DNA of 24,313 nt from JBKHBT01 sp046542255 (GTDB lineage Bacteria > UBP14 > UBA6098 > JBKHBT01), in NCBI GenBank assembly GCA_046542255.1, contig JBKHBT010000047.1, positions 1 to 24,313 on the forward strand, given 5' to 3'. The position numbers and the translations under genes are program-made. The notes below the pieces were generated by a model that saw nothing but the letters and a program-made list of their open reading frames with translations, had not been told where the DNA came from and ran no database searches. Every line of letters begins with the position of its first letter. Positions within the stretch are counted from its first letter, which is position 1. Below, piece by piece: positions 1 through 7,195 of this stretch.

Positions 1-2
1 AT

Positions 3-353
3 GGTCTTTTGGTTAGAAAGACCAGCGTGAAGATGCCGTCGAGCAAAATGAAACACCAAATCGCAAGAATCCTTACACAGGAGAATTATATTCGCGGTTA
101 TAAAATCGTACCTGTCGATAAAGTTAGAAAGGTTCTGACTGTATATCTTAAGTATAACAATGATGAACCAGTCATACTTGGGCTACAAAAAGTATCTACG
201 CCAGGTAGGAGAGTCTATGCACCACTTACCGACCTTCCAAGGGTCCGTGGAGGCATGGGTACTGCGATTTTGACCACTCCTAAAGGGGTCCTTACCGACA
301 GACAGGCCAAAATGGTCGGTGTCGGTGGCGAAGTATTGTGCTATATCTGGTAG
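3..353 (+). CDS. rpsH: 30S ribosomal protein S8 (5' partial)
   Basis: S8 binds the central domain of 16S rRNA early in small-subunit assembly; in E. coli it also represses the spc operon. The reading frame is open to the window edge. By alignment with known S8, the first visible residues (GLLVRKTSVKMPSSKMK) match the region around residue 20, so about 19 codons lie upstream. The ATG at position 1 is out of frame, and the TTG at 9 is internal. The C-terminal S8 signature is clear: STPGRRVY, LPRVRGGMG, TPKGVLTDRQA and GVGGEVLCYIW. It is the first visible gene of the ribosomal operon, with 12 bases before rplF. The identity is certain; only the start is missing. Confidence 0.97.
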   Translation, partial: GLLVRKTSVKMPSSKMKHQIARILTQENYIRGYKIVPVDKVRKVLTVYLKYNNDEPVILGLQKVSTPGRRVYAPLTDLPRVRGGMGTAILTTPKGVLTDRQAKMVGVGGEVLCYIW

Positions 354-365
354 AGAGGTGATATA

Positions 366-953
366 ATGTCTAGAGTTGGAAAAGTACCTGTTGATATCCC
401 GAAGGGTGTTACAGTAAATTTTGATAAAAATGTGCTGAAAGTCAAAGGCCCAAAAGGCGAGATAGAGCAGATGATAAAAGATGATATCGAGGTTAAAATC
501 GATGGAGACTTTATCGAATTTAACGCCAAAGGTGAAACGAAAAGAATTAAGTCATTGCATGGCCTATATCGCAATCTAGCATCTAATATGGTAGAAGGCG
601 TTACAAATGGCTTCGAAAAGAAGCTCGAGCTTATCGGCGTTGGCTACGATGCCGAGCTGCGTGGTAGCGGTTTGTTTTTGGAAATTGGCTATTCACATGC
701 CATTTATTTCAAACCACCCGATAATATCGAGATCGAAATCGAAAAGCCAAAGGTTAAGACTGAAGCTATTGGCACAATGAATCAATACCTTATCGCCACA
801 ATTACGGTAAAAGGCATTAATAAGGAATTGGTTGGCCAGATTGCCAGCAAGCTCAGAAAACTCCGCGAACCCGATGTCTATAAATGCAAAGGCATTCGCT
901 ATAAGGGCGAAATAGTTCATCTTAAACCAGGAAAAGCCGGAGTTGGTGCATAA
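366..953 (+). CDS. rplF: 50S ribosomal protein L6
   Basis: L6 is a two-domain protein of the large subunit near the sarcin-ricin loop. It starts MSRVGKVPVDIPKGV, a standard L6 N-terminus, behind the Shine-Dalgarno-like GAGAGGTG. The second domain shows KKLELIGVGYDAELRG and ends PDVYKCKGIRYKGEIVHLKPGK, the usual L6 C-terminus. At 195 residues it is longer than the usual 175-185. Most of the excess appears to be an extra segment of about 15 residues around residues 126-142 (KVKTEAIGTMNQYLIA), between the 'PP.NI.IEI..P' strand and 'ITVKGINKELVGQIA'. The stop TAA shares one base with the rplR start (TAATG), suggesting translational coupling. Confidence 0.97.
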   Translation: MSRVGKVPVDIPKGVTVNFDKNVLKVKGPKGEIEQMIKDDIEVKIDGDFIEFNAKGETKRIKSLHGLYRNLASNMVEGVTNGFEKKLELIGVGYDAELRGSGLFLEIGYSHAIYFKPPDNIEIEIEKPKVKTEAIGTMNQYLIATITVKGINKELVGQIASKLRKLREPDVYKCKGIRYKGEIVHLKPGKAGVGA

Positions 954-1318
954 TGAATATAAAAAAAAGAAATAAACTCAAGAGAAAGCGCATTCTTAGT
1001 ATTCGTCTGAATATATCTGGTACAGAAGACAGGCCAAGATTATGCGTTTACAGAAGCCTAAAGCACATATACGCACAGTTAATCGATGATGTAAATGGCA
1101 AAACCCTTGCTTCCTATTCCAGCATAAAGCCTGATGTGCAAGATGAAATTCAGGACAAGAAAAAAACTGAACAGGCTGCCATAGTTGGCGAGAAACTTGG
1201 CAAGATTGCTATTGAAAAAGGCATAAAAAAGGCTGTTTTTGATCGAAGAGGCGTGCCTTATATGGGCCGTGTCAAGGCTCTGGCCGATGGTGCCCGTAAA
1301 GCCGGGCTGAAGTTCTAA
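953..1318 (+). CDS. rplR: 50S ribosomal protein L18
   Basis: L18 binds 5S rRNA with L5 in the central protuberance. The 121-residue length is normal. The basic N-terminus (NKLKRKRILSIRLNISGT), the RPRLCVYRSLKHIYAQLIDD segment and the C-terminal motif FDRRGVPYMGRVKALADGAR are diagnostic. The ATG overlaps the rplF stop by one base, so translation is probably coupled. Nothing unusual was seen. Confidence 0.97.
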   Translation: MNIKKRNKLKRKRILSIRLNISGTEDRPRLCVYRSLKHIYAQLIDDVNGKTLASYSSIKPDVQDEIQDKKKTEQAAIVGEKLGKIAIEKGIKKAVFDRRGVPYMGRVKALADGARKAGLKF

Positions 1319-1342
1319 TAAGGCTAAGGAGGATATTCATAG

Positions 1343-1882
1343 ATGAGTAATGATAATAAAAGAAGAGGCGGCCGCAACCCTCAGGGAAGGGATGAGAATC
1401 CTTATATCGAGAAACTGATTAATATTAATCGTGTCTCGAAGGTTGTTAAGGGTGGCCGTAATATGAGCTTTTCTGCGCTTACTGCAGTAGGCGATGGCCA
1501 GGGTTCTGTTGGACTCGGCTTCGGCAAGGCTACCGAGGTTGCCAGCGCTATTAGAAAAGCTAATGAAGATGCCCGCCGAAATATGAAGGACTATCGCGAA
1601 GTTCTCATTCATGGCAGGACAATACCGCATAAGATCATCGGAAGATGTACTGCTGCCAAGGTGCTACTTAAACCTGCATCTCCAGGTACCGGCGTTATCG
1701 CTGGTGGAGCTGTTAGAGCTATTTTGGATGCGCTTGGTGTCCAGGATGTTCTAACAAAAAGCATGGGAGCAGCCAATACAATAAATATCGGAAAAGCCAC
1801 AATCGATGGACTCGATAAGCTCGAGAGCATCAGAATGGTTGCCAAAAGAAGAGGCATTCCGGTAGAAAGACTAAAGAGATAA
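1343..1882 (+). CDS. rpsE: 30S ribosomal protein S5
   Basis: S5 is a small-subunit protein near the mRNA entry and decoding region that contributes to translational accuracy. The start is supported by a strong Shine-Dalgarno AAGGAGG at 1326-1332, 10 bases before the ATG. The N-terminal RNA-binding domain shows NRVSKVVKGGRNMSFSALTA, VGDGQGSVGLGFGKA and the ARRNM motif. The C-terminal domain shows PASPGTGVIAGGAVRAILDA, GAANTINIGKATIDGL and AKRRG. The 179-residue length is slightly above the usual 165-170, with a basic N-terminal extension rich in Asn, Arg and Gly. Confidence 0.97.
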   Translation: MSNDNKRRGGRNPQGRDENPYIEKLININRVSKVVKGGRNMSFSALTAVGDGQGSVGLGFGKATEVASAIRKANEDARRNMKDYREVLIHGRTIPHKIIGRCTAAKVLLKPASPGTGVIAGGAVRAILDALGVQDVLTKSMGAANTINIGKATIDGLDKLESIRMVAKRRGIPVERLKR

Positions 1883-1901
1883 ACCTGATTTGGGAGTGGA
1901 A

Positions 1902-2084
1902 ATGGCTAAACTTCGTATTACACAGAAAAGAAGCGGCCTCAGCCAGAATAAAAGACAGAGAGCAACTCTCTCTGCGCTGGGCCTGGGCAAACCGCACAGA
2001 ACAGTTGTCAAGGAAGCTACGCCTCAAATCAGGGGCATGATTTCAAAAGTTGCTCATCTAATATCGGTTGAGCAATTAGACTAA
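1902..2084 (+). CDS. rpmD: 50S ribosomal protein L30
   Basis: L30 is a small protein of the large subunit. I place the start at the ATG at 1902, giving 60 residues beginning MAKLRITQKRSGLSQNKRQ, the normal L30 length and N-terminus. An in-frame TTG at 1890 would add four residues but would remove the Shine-Dalgarno-like GGGAG at 1892-1896 from its useful position. The motif LGLGKPHRTVV and the C-terminus IRGMISKVAHLISVE are typical of bacterial L30. Confidence 0.95.
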   Translation: MAKLRITQKRSGLSQNKRQRATLSALGLGKPHRTVVKEATPQIRGMISKVAHLISVEQLD

Positions 2085-2099
2085 AAACGGGAGAATATA

Positions 2100-2546
2100 A
2101 TGCTTCGTTTAGGAAATCTTAAACCCCCAAAAGGCAGTGTTAAAAAGCGGATGCGTCGCGGAAGAGGCGAAGCATCTGGTAAAGGAAAGACATCTGGTAG
2201 AGGGCATAAAGGCGCACTCGCCCGTAGCGGCGCAAGACGTGCTACATATTTCGAAGGCGGACAGATGCCTTTATATAGAAGATTGCCCAAAAAGGGATTT
2301 ACAAATCACTTCAGAAAAGATTATTCGATAATTAATATTGTTGACCTTAATCGCTTTGAAGAAAATGCAGAGATCGATAAGAGTATCCTTCTCGAAAACA
2401 GAATCATAAATAAGAAGGGCAGGCCTGTGAAGCTCCTTGGTGAAGGAGAAATCAGGTATCCTGTTACTATCAAAGTCGATGCTGCATCCAAAAGTGCTAT
2501 TAAGAAAGTCACCGAAGCCGGTGGAAAGGTCGAGGTGATCACTTGA
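2100..2546 (+). CDS. rplO: 50S ribosomal protein L15
   Basis: L15 is a late-assembly protein that contacts several domains of 23S rRNA. The ATG follows a GGGAG Shine-Dalgarno. The N-terminal extension is glycine- and arginine-rich (KKRMRRGRGEASGKGKTSGRGHKG), as expected for rRNA contacts. It is followed by FEGGQMPLYRRLPKKGFTNHF and the globular domain ending TEAGGKVEVI. The 148-residue length is normal. Its stop TGA overlaps the TTG start of secY by four bases (TTGA), suggesting coupled translation. Confidence 0.97.
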   Translation: MLRLGNLKPPKGSVKKRMRRGRGEASGKGKTSGRGHKGALARSGARRATYFEGGQMPLYRRLPKKGFTNHFRKDYSIINIVDLNRFEENAEIDKSILLENRIINKKGRPVKLLGEGEIRYPVTIKVDAASKSAIKKVTEAGGKVEVIT

Positions 2547-3886
2547 AAAATTTGGCTCAATCGATAGGAAATATCTTTCAGATCAAGGATTTAAGAAATA
2601 AAATCCTGATTACGCTTGGAATTATTGCACTTTACAGGCTCGGTGGACATATTACCATTCCGGGTATCAATATATCGGCTTTACATGACCATTTCCAGGC
2701 TTCTGGATCCGGGAATCTTCTCGGATTATACGATATGTTTGCCGGTGGCGCTTTCAAAAAAGCTGCTATTTTTGCAACTGGTATTATGCCTTATATTACT
2801 GCCTCGATTATCTTTCAGCTTCTGGGTGCGGTTTTTCCGTATTTCCAGAAACTAAAAGAAGAAGGCGAAGAAGGCCAGAGAAAGCTCACACAATACACAA
2901 GATATGCCACTGTTGCCGTTGCAGCTTTCCAATCGATTGGTATTAGTTATTTTCTTTCAGGTATCGTAATAGAAGGCAGGCAGGTCGTTACTATTCCGGG
3001 ATTCGGATTTAACCTGCTTGCTATTCTCACGATAACAACTGGAGCTATCCTTGTTATGTGGCTTGCCGAACAGATTACAGAATATGGAATTGGAAATGGT
3101 ATGTCGATTCTTATTATGACAGGAATCATAGCAAGAATTCCACCATCTATCATACAGGAAATTTCCGATCTATTGGCCTATGATTTCGGTAGTGCAATGA
3201 TGAGAAACAGATTATTCGAGCTGGTTTTCATACTTGTCGCAATGATCGGTTTTCTCGTTGTGGCGATTCTTCTCACGCAGGGCACAAGACAGATACCAGT
3301 TACATACCCTAAGAGAATCGTTGGTAGAAAGATGTATCGTGGACAGAGCGTCCATCTTCCACTCAGGCTTAATGCTGCTGGCGTTATTCCAGTGATTTTT
3401 GCCCAGAGTGTTATGTTTTTGCCGGGGCTTTTGATTGGTGCATTGCCTTCGGAAGCTGCTATTACGGCGACTTTATCGAGTATGTTTGGGCCTACACATG
3501 TTGTCTATAATATGATATACGGACTATTGGTGGTATTTTTCGCCTATTTCTACACAGCAGTGATATTTAATCCTGTCGATGTAGCAGCTAATATCAAAAA
3601 GAATGGCGGTACAATCCCGGGGCGTAGCCCAGGTAAAGAGACCAGCCAATTTATCGATAAGGTTTTGACAAGAATTACTTTGCCGGGTGCAATTGGCCTC
3701 GCGCTTATTGCTATTTTGCCGGCAATTTTAGTACAGAAACTGGATTTTGCTTTCTTTTTCGGCGGAACCAGCCTGATTATTATAACAGGTGTGGCCGTAG
3801 ATACCCTTCAGCAGATTGAATCGAAGCTTGTCATGAGACATTATGACGGTTTCCTAAAGAAAGGTAAGATAAGGGGAAGAAGGTGA
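2543..3886 (+). CDS. secY: Preprotein translocase subunit SecY
   Basis: SecY is the channel of the Sec translocon in the inner membrane; it would export the signal-peptide proteins encoded later in this window. The 447-residue length and ten hydrophobic segments fit the family. The plug-proximal GGHITIPGINI, the FAGGAFKKAAIFATGIMPYI region, GNGMSILI, YPKRIVGRKMYRGQSVHLPLRLN and the C-terminal TLQQIESKLVMRHYDGFLKKG are typical. Translation begins at TTG, overlapping the rplO stop, with GAGGTG just upstream inside rplO. There is no ATG at a sensible position, so the rare start is well supported. Its TGA overlaps the GTG start of adk. Confidence 0.97.
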   Translation: MKNLAQSIGNIFQIKDLRNKILITLGIIALYRLGGHITIPGINISALHDHFQASGSGNLLGLYDMFAGGAFKKAAIFATGIMPYITASIIFQLLGAVFPYFQKLKEEGEEGQRKLTQYTRYATVAVAAFQSIGISYFLSGIVIEGRQVVTIPGFGFNLLAILTITTGAILVMWLAEQITEYGIGNGMSILIMTGIIARIPPSIIQEISDLLAYDFGSAMMRNRLFELVFILVAMIGFLVVAILLTQGTRQIPVTYPKRIVGRKMYRGQSVHLPLRLNAAGVIPVIFAQSVMFLPGLLIGALPSEAAITATLSSMFGPTHVVYNMIYGLLVVFFAYFYTAVIFNPVDVAANIKKNGGTIPGRSPGKETSQFIDKVLTRITLPGAIGLALIAILPAILVQKLDFAFFFGGTSLIIITGVAVDTLQQIESKLVMRHYDGFLKKGKIRGRR

Positions 3887-4563
3887 TAATTATCTTCCTG
3901 GGGCCTCCGGGTGCCGGGAAGGGGACATATTCGGGTCTCCTTGCCGAGGCCTTGAAGATCCCGCATATTTCGACTGGCGACCTTTTGCGAGAAGCAATCG
4001 CTAAAGAAAGCCCGCTTGGCCGAATGGCCAAGGAGTTCATTGAAAGAGGAGAATTAGTTCCGACGGACCTTATGATGAGTCTTTTGGGCGAGCGAATTAC
4101 AAGATTCGATGCCCATAAAGGCTTTGTTCTCGATGGTTTCCCAAGGACGGTTGTGCAGGCCAAAAAGCTCGATGAGCTTCTGGAGGTCTTGCTTAGAAAG
4201 ATTAGCCATATATATGACCTGCATCTTCCGGATAAAGAGATAATCGAGAGGTTGACAAGAAGGCGTGTCTGTTCGAATTGTGGCGCAATTTACCATATCA
4301 AGCGCAATCCGCCCACGGAAAATGGAGTTTGCGATGTATGTGGCGGAAAGGTTATACAAAGGGCAGATGATACTGAAGAGGTTATAAGGCATAGAATCGA
4401 TGTATATAGAAAGAATGTCAAACCGCTTTTGGATTATTATAAGGGCCGTGAAGAATACAAAGTGATAAATGCACTTATCGATTCATCGGTGAGCGCATCA
4501 CAGCTTCTTAAAATATTGAGTTTGGAGATGAAAGAAGAGCATGGCGATCATTATAAAAAATAA
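3883..4563 (+). CDS. adk: Adenylate kinase, zinc-binding long form
   Basis: Adenylate kinase catalyses ATP + AMP = 2 ADP in the cytoplasm. The P-loop GPPGAGKGT lies at residues 7-15, and HISTGDLLR and LDGFPRT are the AMP-binding motifs. The LID region holds four cysteines, C130-x2-C133 and C150-x2-C153 (CSNC and CDVC), the arrangement of zinc-stabilised LIDs known in Gram-positive enzymes and several other lineages. The DD..E.IRHRIDVY segment follows. The start is GTG, overlapping the secY stop by four bases. The 3' end overlaps the next gene, map, by 23 bases, an unusually long overlap for this operon. At 226 residues it is slightly longer than the common 214-220. Confidence 0.96.
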   Translation: MIIIFLGPPGAGKGTYSGLLAEALKIPHISTGDLLREAIAKESPLGRMAKEFIERGELVPTDLMMSLLGERITRFDAHKGFVLDGFPRTVVQAKKLDELLEVLLRKISHIYDLHLPDKEIIERLTRRRVCSNCGAIYHIKRNPPTENGVCDVCGGKVIQRADDTEEVIRHRIDVYRKNVKPLLDYYKGREEYKVINALIDSSVSASQLLKILSLEMKEEHGDHYKK

Positions 4564-5302
4564 AGAGCAACAAAAGGGCATTCGTGCTGCATCAAAAGTT
4601 GTAGCGAAGGTTCTCGATGCAATTGGCAAAGAGATTCGCGCCGGTTTAAGCTCGAAGAAGCTCGAGGAAATCGCTCTTGATGTCATGAAAAGAAACAATG
4701 CCAAATCTGGTTGCTATGGCTGCGGCGAACCAGATAATCCATATCCGGGACATATATGCGTTTCTATTAATGACGAGATAGTCCATGGAATTCCGAATAA
4801 TCGTCCTCTTCAGGATGGAGACTTAGTCAGTGTTGATGTGGTAGCCGAACTCGATGGATATTTTGGTGATGCAACAAGAAGCTGGACCATAGGCGAAGTA
4901 GATGATGATGTCGAAAAGCTGCTGACAATTACTCGCAAAGCCCTCGATGCCGGAATCGACATAGCAAGAGATGGCAATACCGTTCGTGATATATCACGCG
5001 TAATTTTTGAAATTGCTAATAAGGATGACATCGGTGTTGTTCGCGATTTGGTTGGGCATGGAGTCGGAATCAAGATGCATGAACCGCCTCAGGTGCCCAA
5101 TTTCATAACCCGCGGCCCGACAGTCAGACTCAGAGAGGGCATGACAATAGCAATCGAGCCGATGTTTACTCTTGGAGATTTCAGGGTAAAAGTCGATCCG
5201 GACGGCTGGACGGTTAGAACTTCAGATGGCAGTATAGCTGCTCATTTTGAAAACACGATATTAATTAGAAAAGGTAAACCGGAAGTTTTAACAATACTAT
5301 AG
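4541..5302 (+). CDS. map: Methionine aminopeptidase, type I
   Basis: This enzyme removes the initiator methionine from nascent proteins in the cytoplasm. The pita-bread fold's five metal ligands are all present: D99 (VSVDV), D110 (YFGDATRSW), H173 (VGHGVGI), E206 (AIEPMF) and E237 (HFENTI). The second active-site histidine, H180 in KMHEPPQVPNF, is also there. The 253-residue length fits type I without an N-terminal extension. The ATG lies inside the 3' end of adk. Placement between adk and infA is the classical arrangement in many bacteria. Confidence 0.97.
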   Translation: MAIIIKNKEQQKGIRAASKVVAKVLDAIGKEIRAGLSSKKLEEIALDVMKRNNAKSGCYGCGEPDNPYPGHICVSINDEIVHGIPNNRPLQDGDLVSVDVVAELDGYFGDATRSWTIGEVDDDVEKLLTITRKALDAGIDIARDGNTVRDISRVIFEIANKDDIGVVRDLVGHGVGIKMHEPPQVPNFITRGPTVRLREGMTIAIEPMFTLGDFRVKVDPDGWTVRTSDGSIAAHFENTILIRKGKPEVLTIL

Positions 5303-5316
5303 ATGAGGGATTATTA

Positions 5317-5538
5317 ATGTCAAAAAAAGCAGACAAAATTCAGATGGAAGGCGTAGTCAAGAAGGCATTGCCTAATACAACCTTCGAGGTTGAGCTTGAT
5401 AATGGCCATGAAATTCTGGCCCATATCGCCGGCAAAATGCGCATGAATTATATTCGCATCCTTCCCGGCGATAGAGTAACTGTCGAGCTTTCGCCCTATG
5501 ACCTTTCAAAAGGTAGAATAATTTATAGATACAAATAA
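5317..5538 (+). CDS. infA: Translation initiation factor IF-1
   Basis: IF-1 occupies the ribosomal A site during initiation and assists IF-2 and IF-3. The 73-residue S1-like OB-fold is complete: MEGVVKKALPNTTFEVELDNGHEILAHIAGKMR, then MNYIRILPGDRVTVELSPYDLSKGRIIYR. Length and sequence are standard. It lies 14 bases after map, with a weak Shine-Dalgarno (GAGGGA) in the gap. Confidence 0.97.
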   Translation: MSKKADKIQMEGVVKKALPNTTFEVELDNGHEILAHIAGKMRMNYIRILPGDRVTVELSPYDLSKGRIIYRYK

Positions 5539-5568
5539 CTTAGGTTATTTGAAAATAAAGAGGTAATT

Positions 5569-5682
5569 ATGAAAGTACGTACATCAGTAAAAAAGATATG
5601 CGATAAGTGCCGCATTATCAAAAGAAAAGGCGTCATAAGAGTGATCTGTGAGAATCCGCGGCATAAGCAGAGACAGGGTTGA
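5569..5682 (+). CDS. rpmJ: 50S ribosomal protein L36 (zinc-binding form)
   Basis: A 37-codon gene reads MKVRTSVKKICDKCRIIKRK followed by GVIRVICENPRHKQRQG and a TGA. It has the four zinc ligands of the 'C+' form of L36: C11, C14, C27 and H32. The 'GAGG' at 5559-5562 precedes the ATG. L36 is the smallest protein of the large subunit and normally lies between infA and rpsM, exactly as here. Length matches the family. Confidence 0.97.
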   Translation: MKVRTSVKKICDKCRIIKRKGVIRVICENPRHKQRQG

Positions 5683-5740
5683 ACGCCTTAATAAGAAAAG
5701 TGGCAATAATAAATAAAAAAATAAAAAATGGAGGATAGCC

Positions 5741-6109
5741 TTGGCAAGAATCGCAGGTGTCGATTTACCCAAGAATAAGCGAATCGAAACGGCATTGACC
5801 TATTTATATGGGATAGGCCTCGCTACTTCCAAAGAGATCATCAAAGCGACAGGAATCGATCCTAATAAAAGAGTTTTTGATCTCACAGAAGGCGATGTTT
5901 CGCTTCTTAGGCGTGAAATCGATGAAAATCAAACGATCGAAGGTGATCTTCGTTCGGAAGTTCAGAACAATATCAAAAGGTTAATCGATATTGGTTGCTA
6001 TCGTGGAGTACGTCACAAGCAGCATAAACCAGTTCGTGGACAACGCACCCGTACAAATTGTAGAGCTCACAAAGGCCCGAAGAACAAGCTAGCACACAAA
6101 AAGAAGTAA
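5741..6109 (+). CDS. rpsM: 30S ribosomal protein S13
   Basis: S13 sits in the head of the small subunit and contacts the P-site tRNA and the large subunit. The protein starts at TTG behind a strong Shine-Dalgarno TGGAGGAT (5729-5736) and reads MARIAGVDLPKNKRIETALT, the normal S13 N-terminus. The YGIGLATSKEI helix-hairpin motif and the C-terminus RGQRTRTNCRAHKGPKNK are diagnostic. The 122-residue length is normal. The 58 bases after rpmJ are very AT-rich and contain no gene. Confidence 0.97.
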   Translation: MARIAGVDLPKNKRIETALTYLYGIGLATSKEIIKATGIDPNKRVFDLTEGDVSLLRREIDENQTIEGDLRSEVQNNIKRLIDIGCYRGVRHKQHKPVRGQRTRTNCRAHKGPKNKLAHKKK

Positions 6110-6121
6110 AGGAGATTAATC

Positions 6122-6532
6122 TTGGCTAAACAGAAAAATAAAGGCAGGAAGAAATCTCGAGCGCCGAAGAAAACCAAGCGCAGGCTTGAAGAATCTGGTA
6201 TTGTCCACCTTAAGAGCGGTTTTAATAATACGACTATTACTGTAACCGATATTAAAGGAAATGTCCTGGCCTGGTCAACACCGGGCAAGGTTGGCTTTAC
6301 CGGCACTCGAAAATCAACAGCCTATGCAGCGCAGCTTGCTGCAAAAGAAGTCGCAGACCGTGTTTATGATATGGGCTTAAGACGTGTCGAAGTTAAATTC
6401 AGAGGCTCTGGCCCAGGAAGAGAAGCTGCTATTAGAGCACTTTTCTCGACCAATCTCGAAGTCAAAAAAATTAGAGATATGACACCGGTCCCACATGGCG
6501 GTTGTAGACCTAAAAAACGTAGAAGAGTATAG
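6122..6532 (+). CDS. rpsK: 30S ribosomal protein S11
   Basis: S11 lies on the platform of the small subunit near the E-site mRNA path. The start is a TTG preceded by AAAGGAG (6108-6114). The N-terminus is a basic tail (AKQKNKGRKKSRAPKKTKRR), followed by VHLKSGFNNTTITVTDIKGN, GSRKSTAYAAQ-like GTRKSTAYAAQLAA, the VKFRGSGPGREAAIRAL motif and the C-terminus DMTPVPHGGCRPKKRRRV. The 136-residue length is within the usual range. Confidence 0.97.
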   Translation: MAKQKNKGRKKSRAPKKTKRRLEESGIVHLKSGFNNTTITVTDIKGNVLAWSTPGKVGFTGTRKSTAYAAQLAAKEVADRVYDMGLRRVEVKFRGSGPGREAAIRALFSTNLEVKKIRDMTPVPHGGCRPKKRRRV

Positions 6533-6548
6533 GCAGGTAGGATAGATT

Positions 6549-7181
6549 ATGGCAAGATATACCGGACCAGTTTGCCGACACTGTAGACGAGAAGGCAAAA
6601 AACTATTCCTTAAAGGGGATAGATGTTATACCGATAAATGCTCTTTTGCCAGAAGAGAGACCCCTCCTGGCGCAAGGCTTTATTCATTCTCAAGAAGAAG
6701 AATGTCGGAATATGGAATCAGGCTTAGAGAAAAACAAAAGCTAAGAAGATTCTATGGAATGCAAGAAAAACAGTTCCGAAATACATTCAAAAAAGCAAAT
6801 AAAATGAAGGGCAATACTGGCGAAAACTTCTTGAAACTTCTTGAAACAAGACTCGATAATATTGTTTATAGAATGGGATTTGCCCCATCGAGAAGATCAG
6901 CCAGGCAACTAATCTTACATAGGCATTTCCATGTGAATGGAAAGCTTGTGAATGTTCCAAGTTTTGTGGTCAAACCGGGCGATATTGTATCGGTTAAACC
7001 AGGAAGCAATAAACTCGATATTGTCCATCTCGCCCTCAGGAAAAAGGGTAGAGTAGAAGACCTATCATGGTTTGAAGTCAATAAGGCCAAGCTGGAAGGC
7101 AAGGTATTAAATATCCCGGCCAGAGCTGATATTCCGGTCGATATAAATGAGTTATACGTTGTAGAGTATTATTCAAAGTAA
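6549..7181 (+). CDS. rpsD: 30S ribosomal protein S4 (zinc-binding form)
   Basis: S4 nucleates 16S rRNA assembly and, in E. coli, represses the alpha operon. The N-terminus MARYTGPVCRHCRREGKKLF carries a zinc-finger ligand set, C9, C12, C26 and C31, as in thermophilic and other C+ forms. The S4 RNA-binding domain is at about residues 98-160 (RLDNIVYRMGFAPSRRSARQ, LHRHFHVNGKLVNVPSF). The 210-residue length is standard. With rpmJ, this is the second ribosomal protein here in its zinc-binding form. Confidence 0.97.
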   Translation: MARYTGPVCRHCRREGKKLFLKGDRCYTDKCSFARRETPPGARLYSFSRRRMSEYGIRLREKQKLRRFYGMQEKQFRNTFKKANKMKGNTGENFLKLLETRLDNIVYRMGFAPSRRSARQLILHRHFHVNGKLVNVPSFVVKPGDIVSVKPGSNKLDIVHLALRKKGRVEDLSWFEVNKAKLEGKVLNIPARADIPVDINELYVVEYYSK

Positions 7182-7195
7182 GGGGATACTGAGAA

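Noticed and set aside
1890..1901. TTG start for rpmD four codons upstream
   Set aside because: L30 normally starts MAKLRI; the ATG at 1902 has GGGAG at a usable distance.
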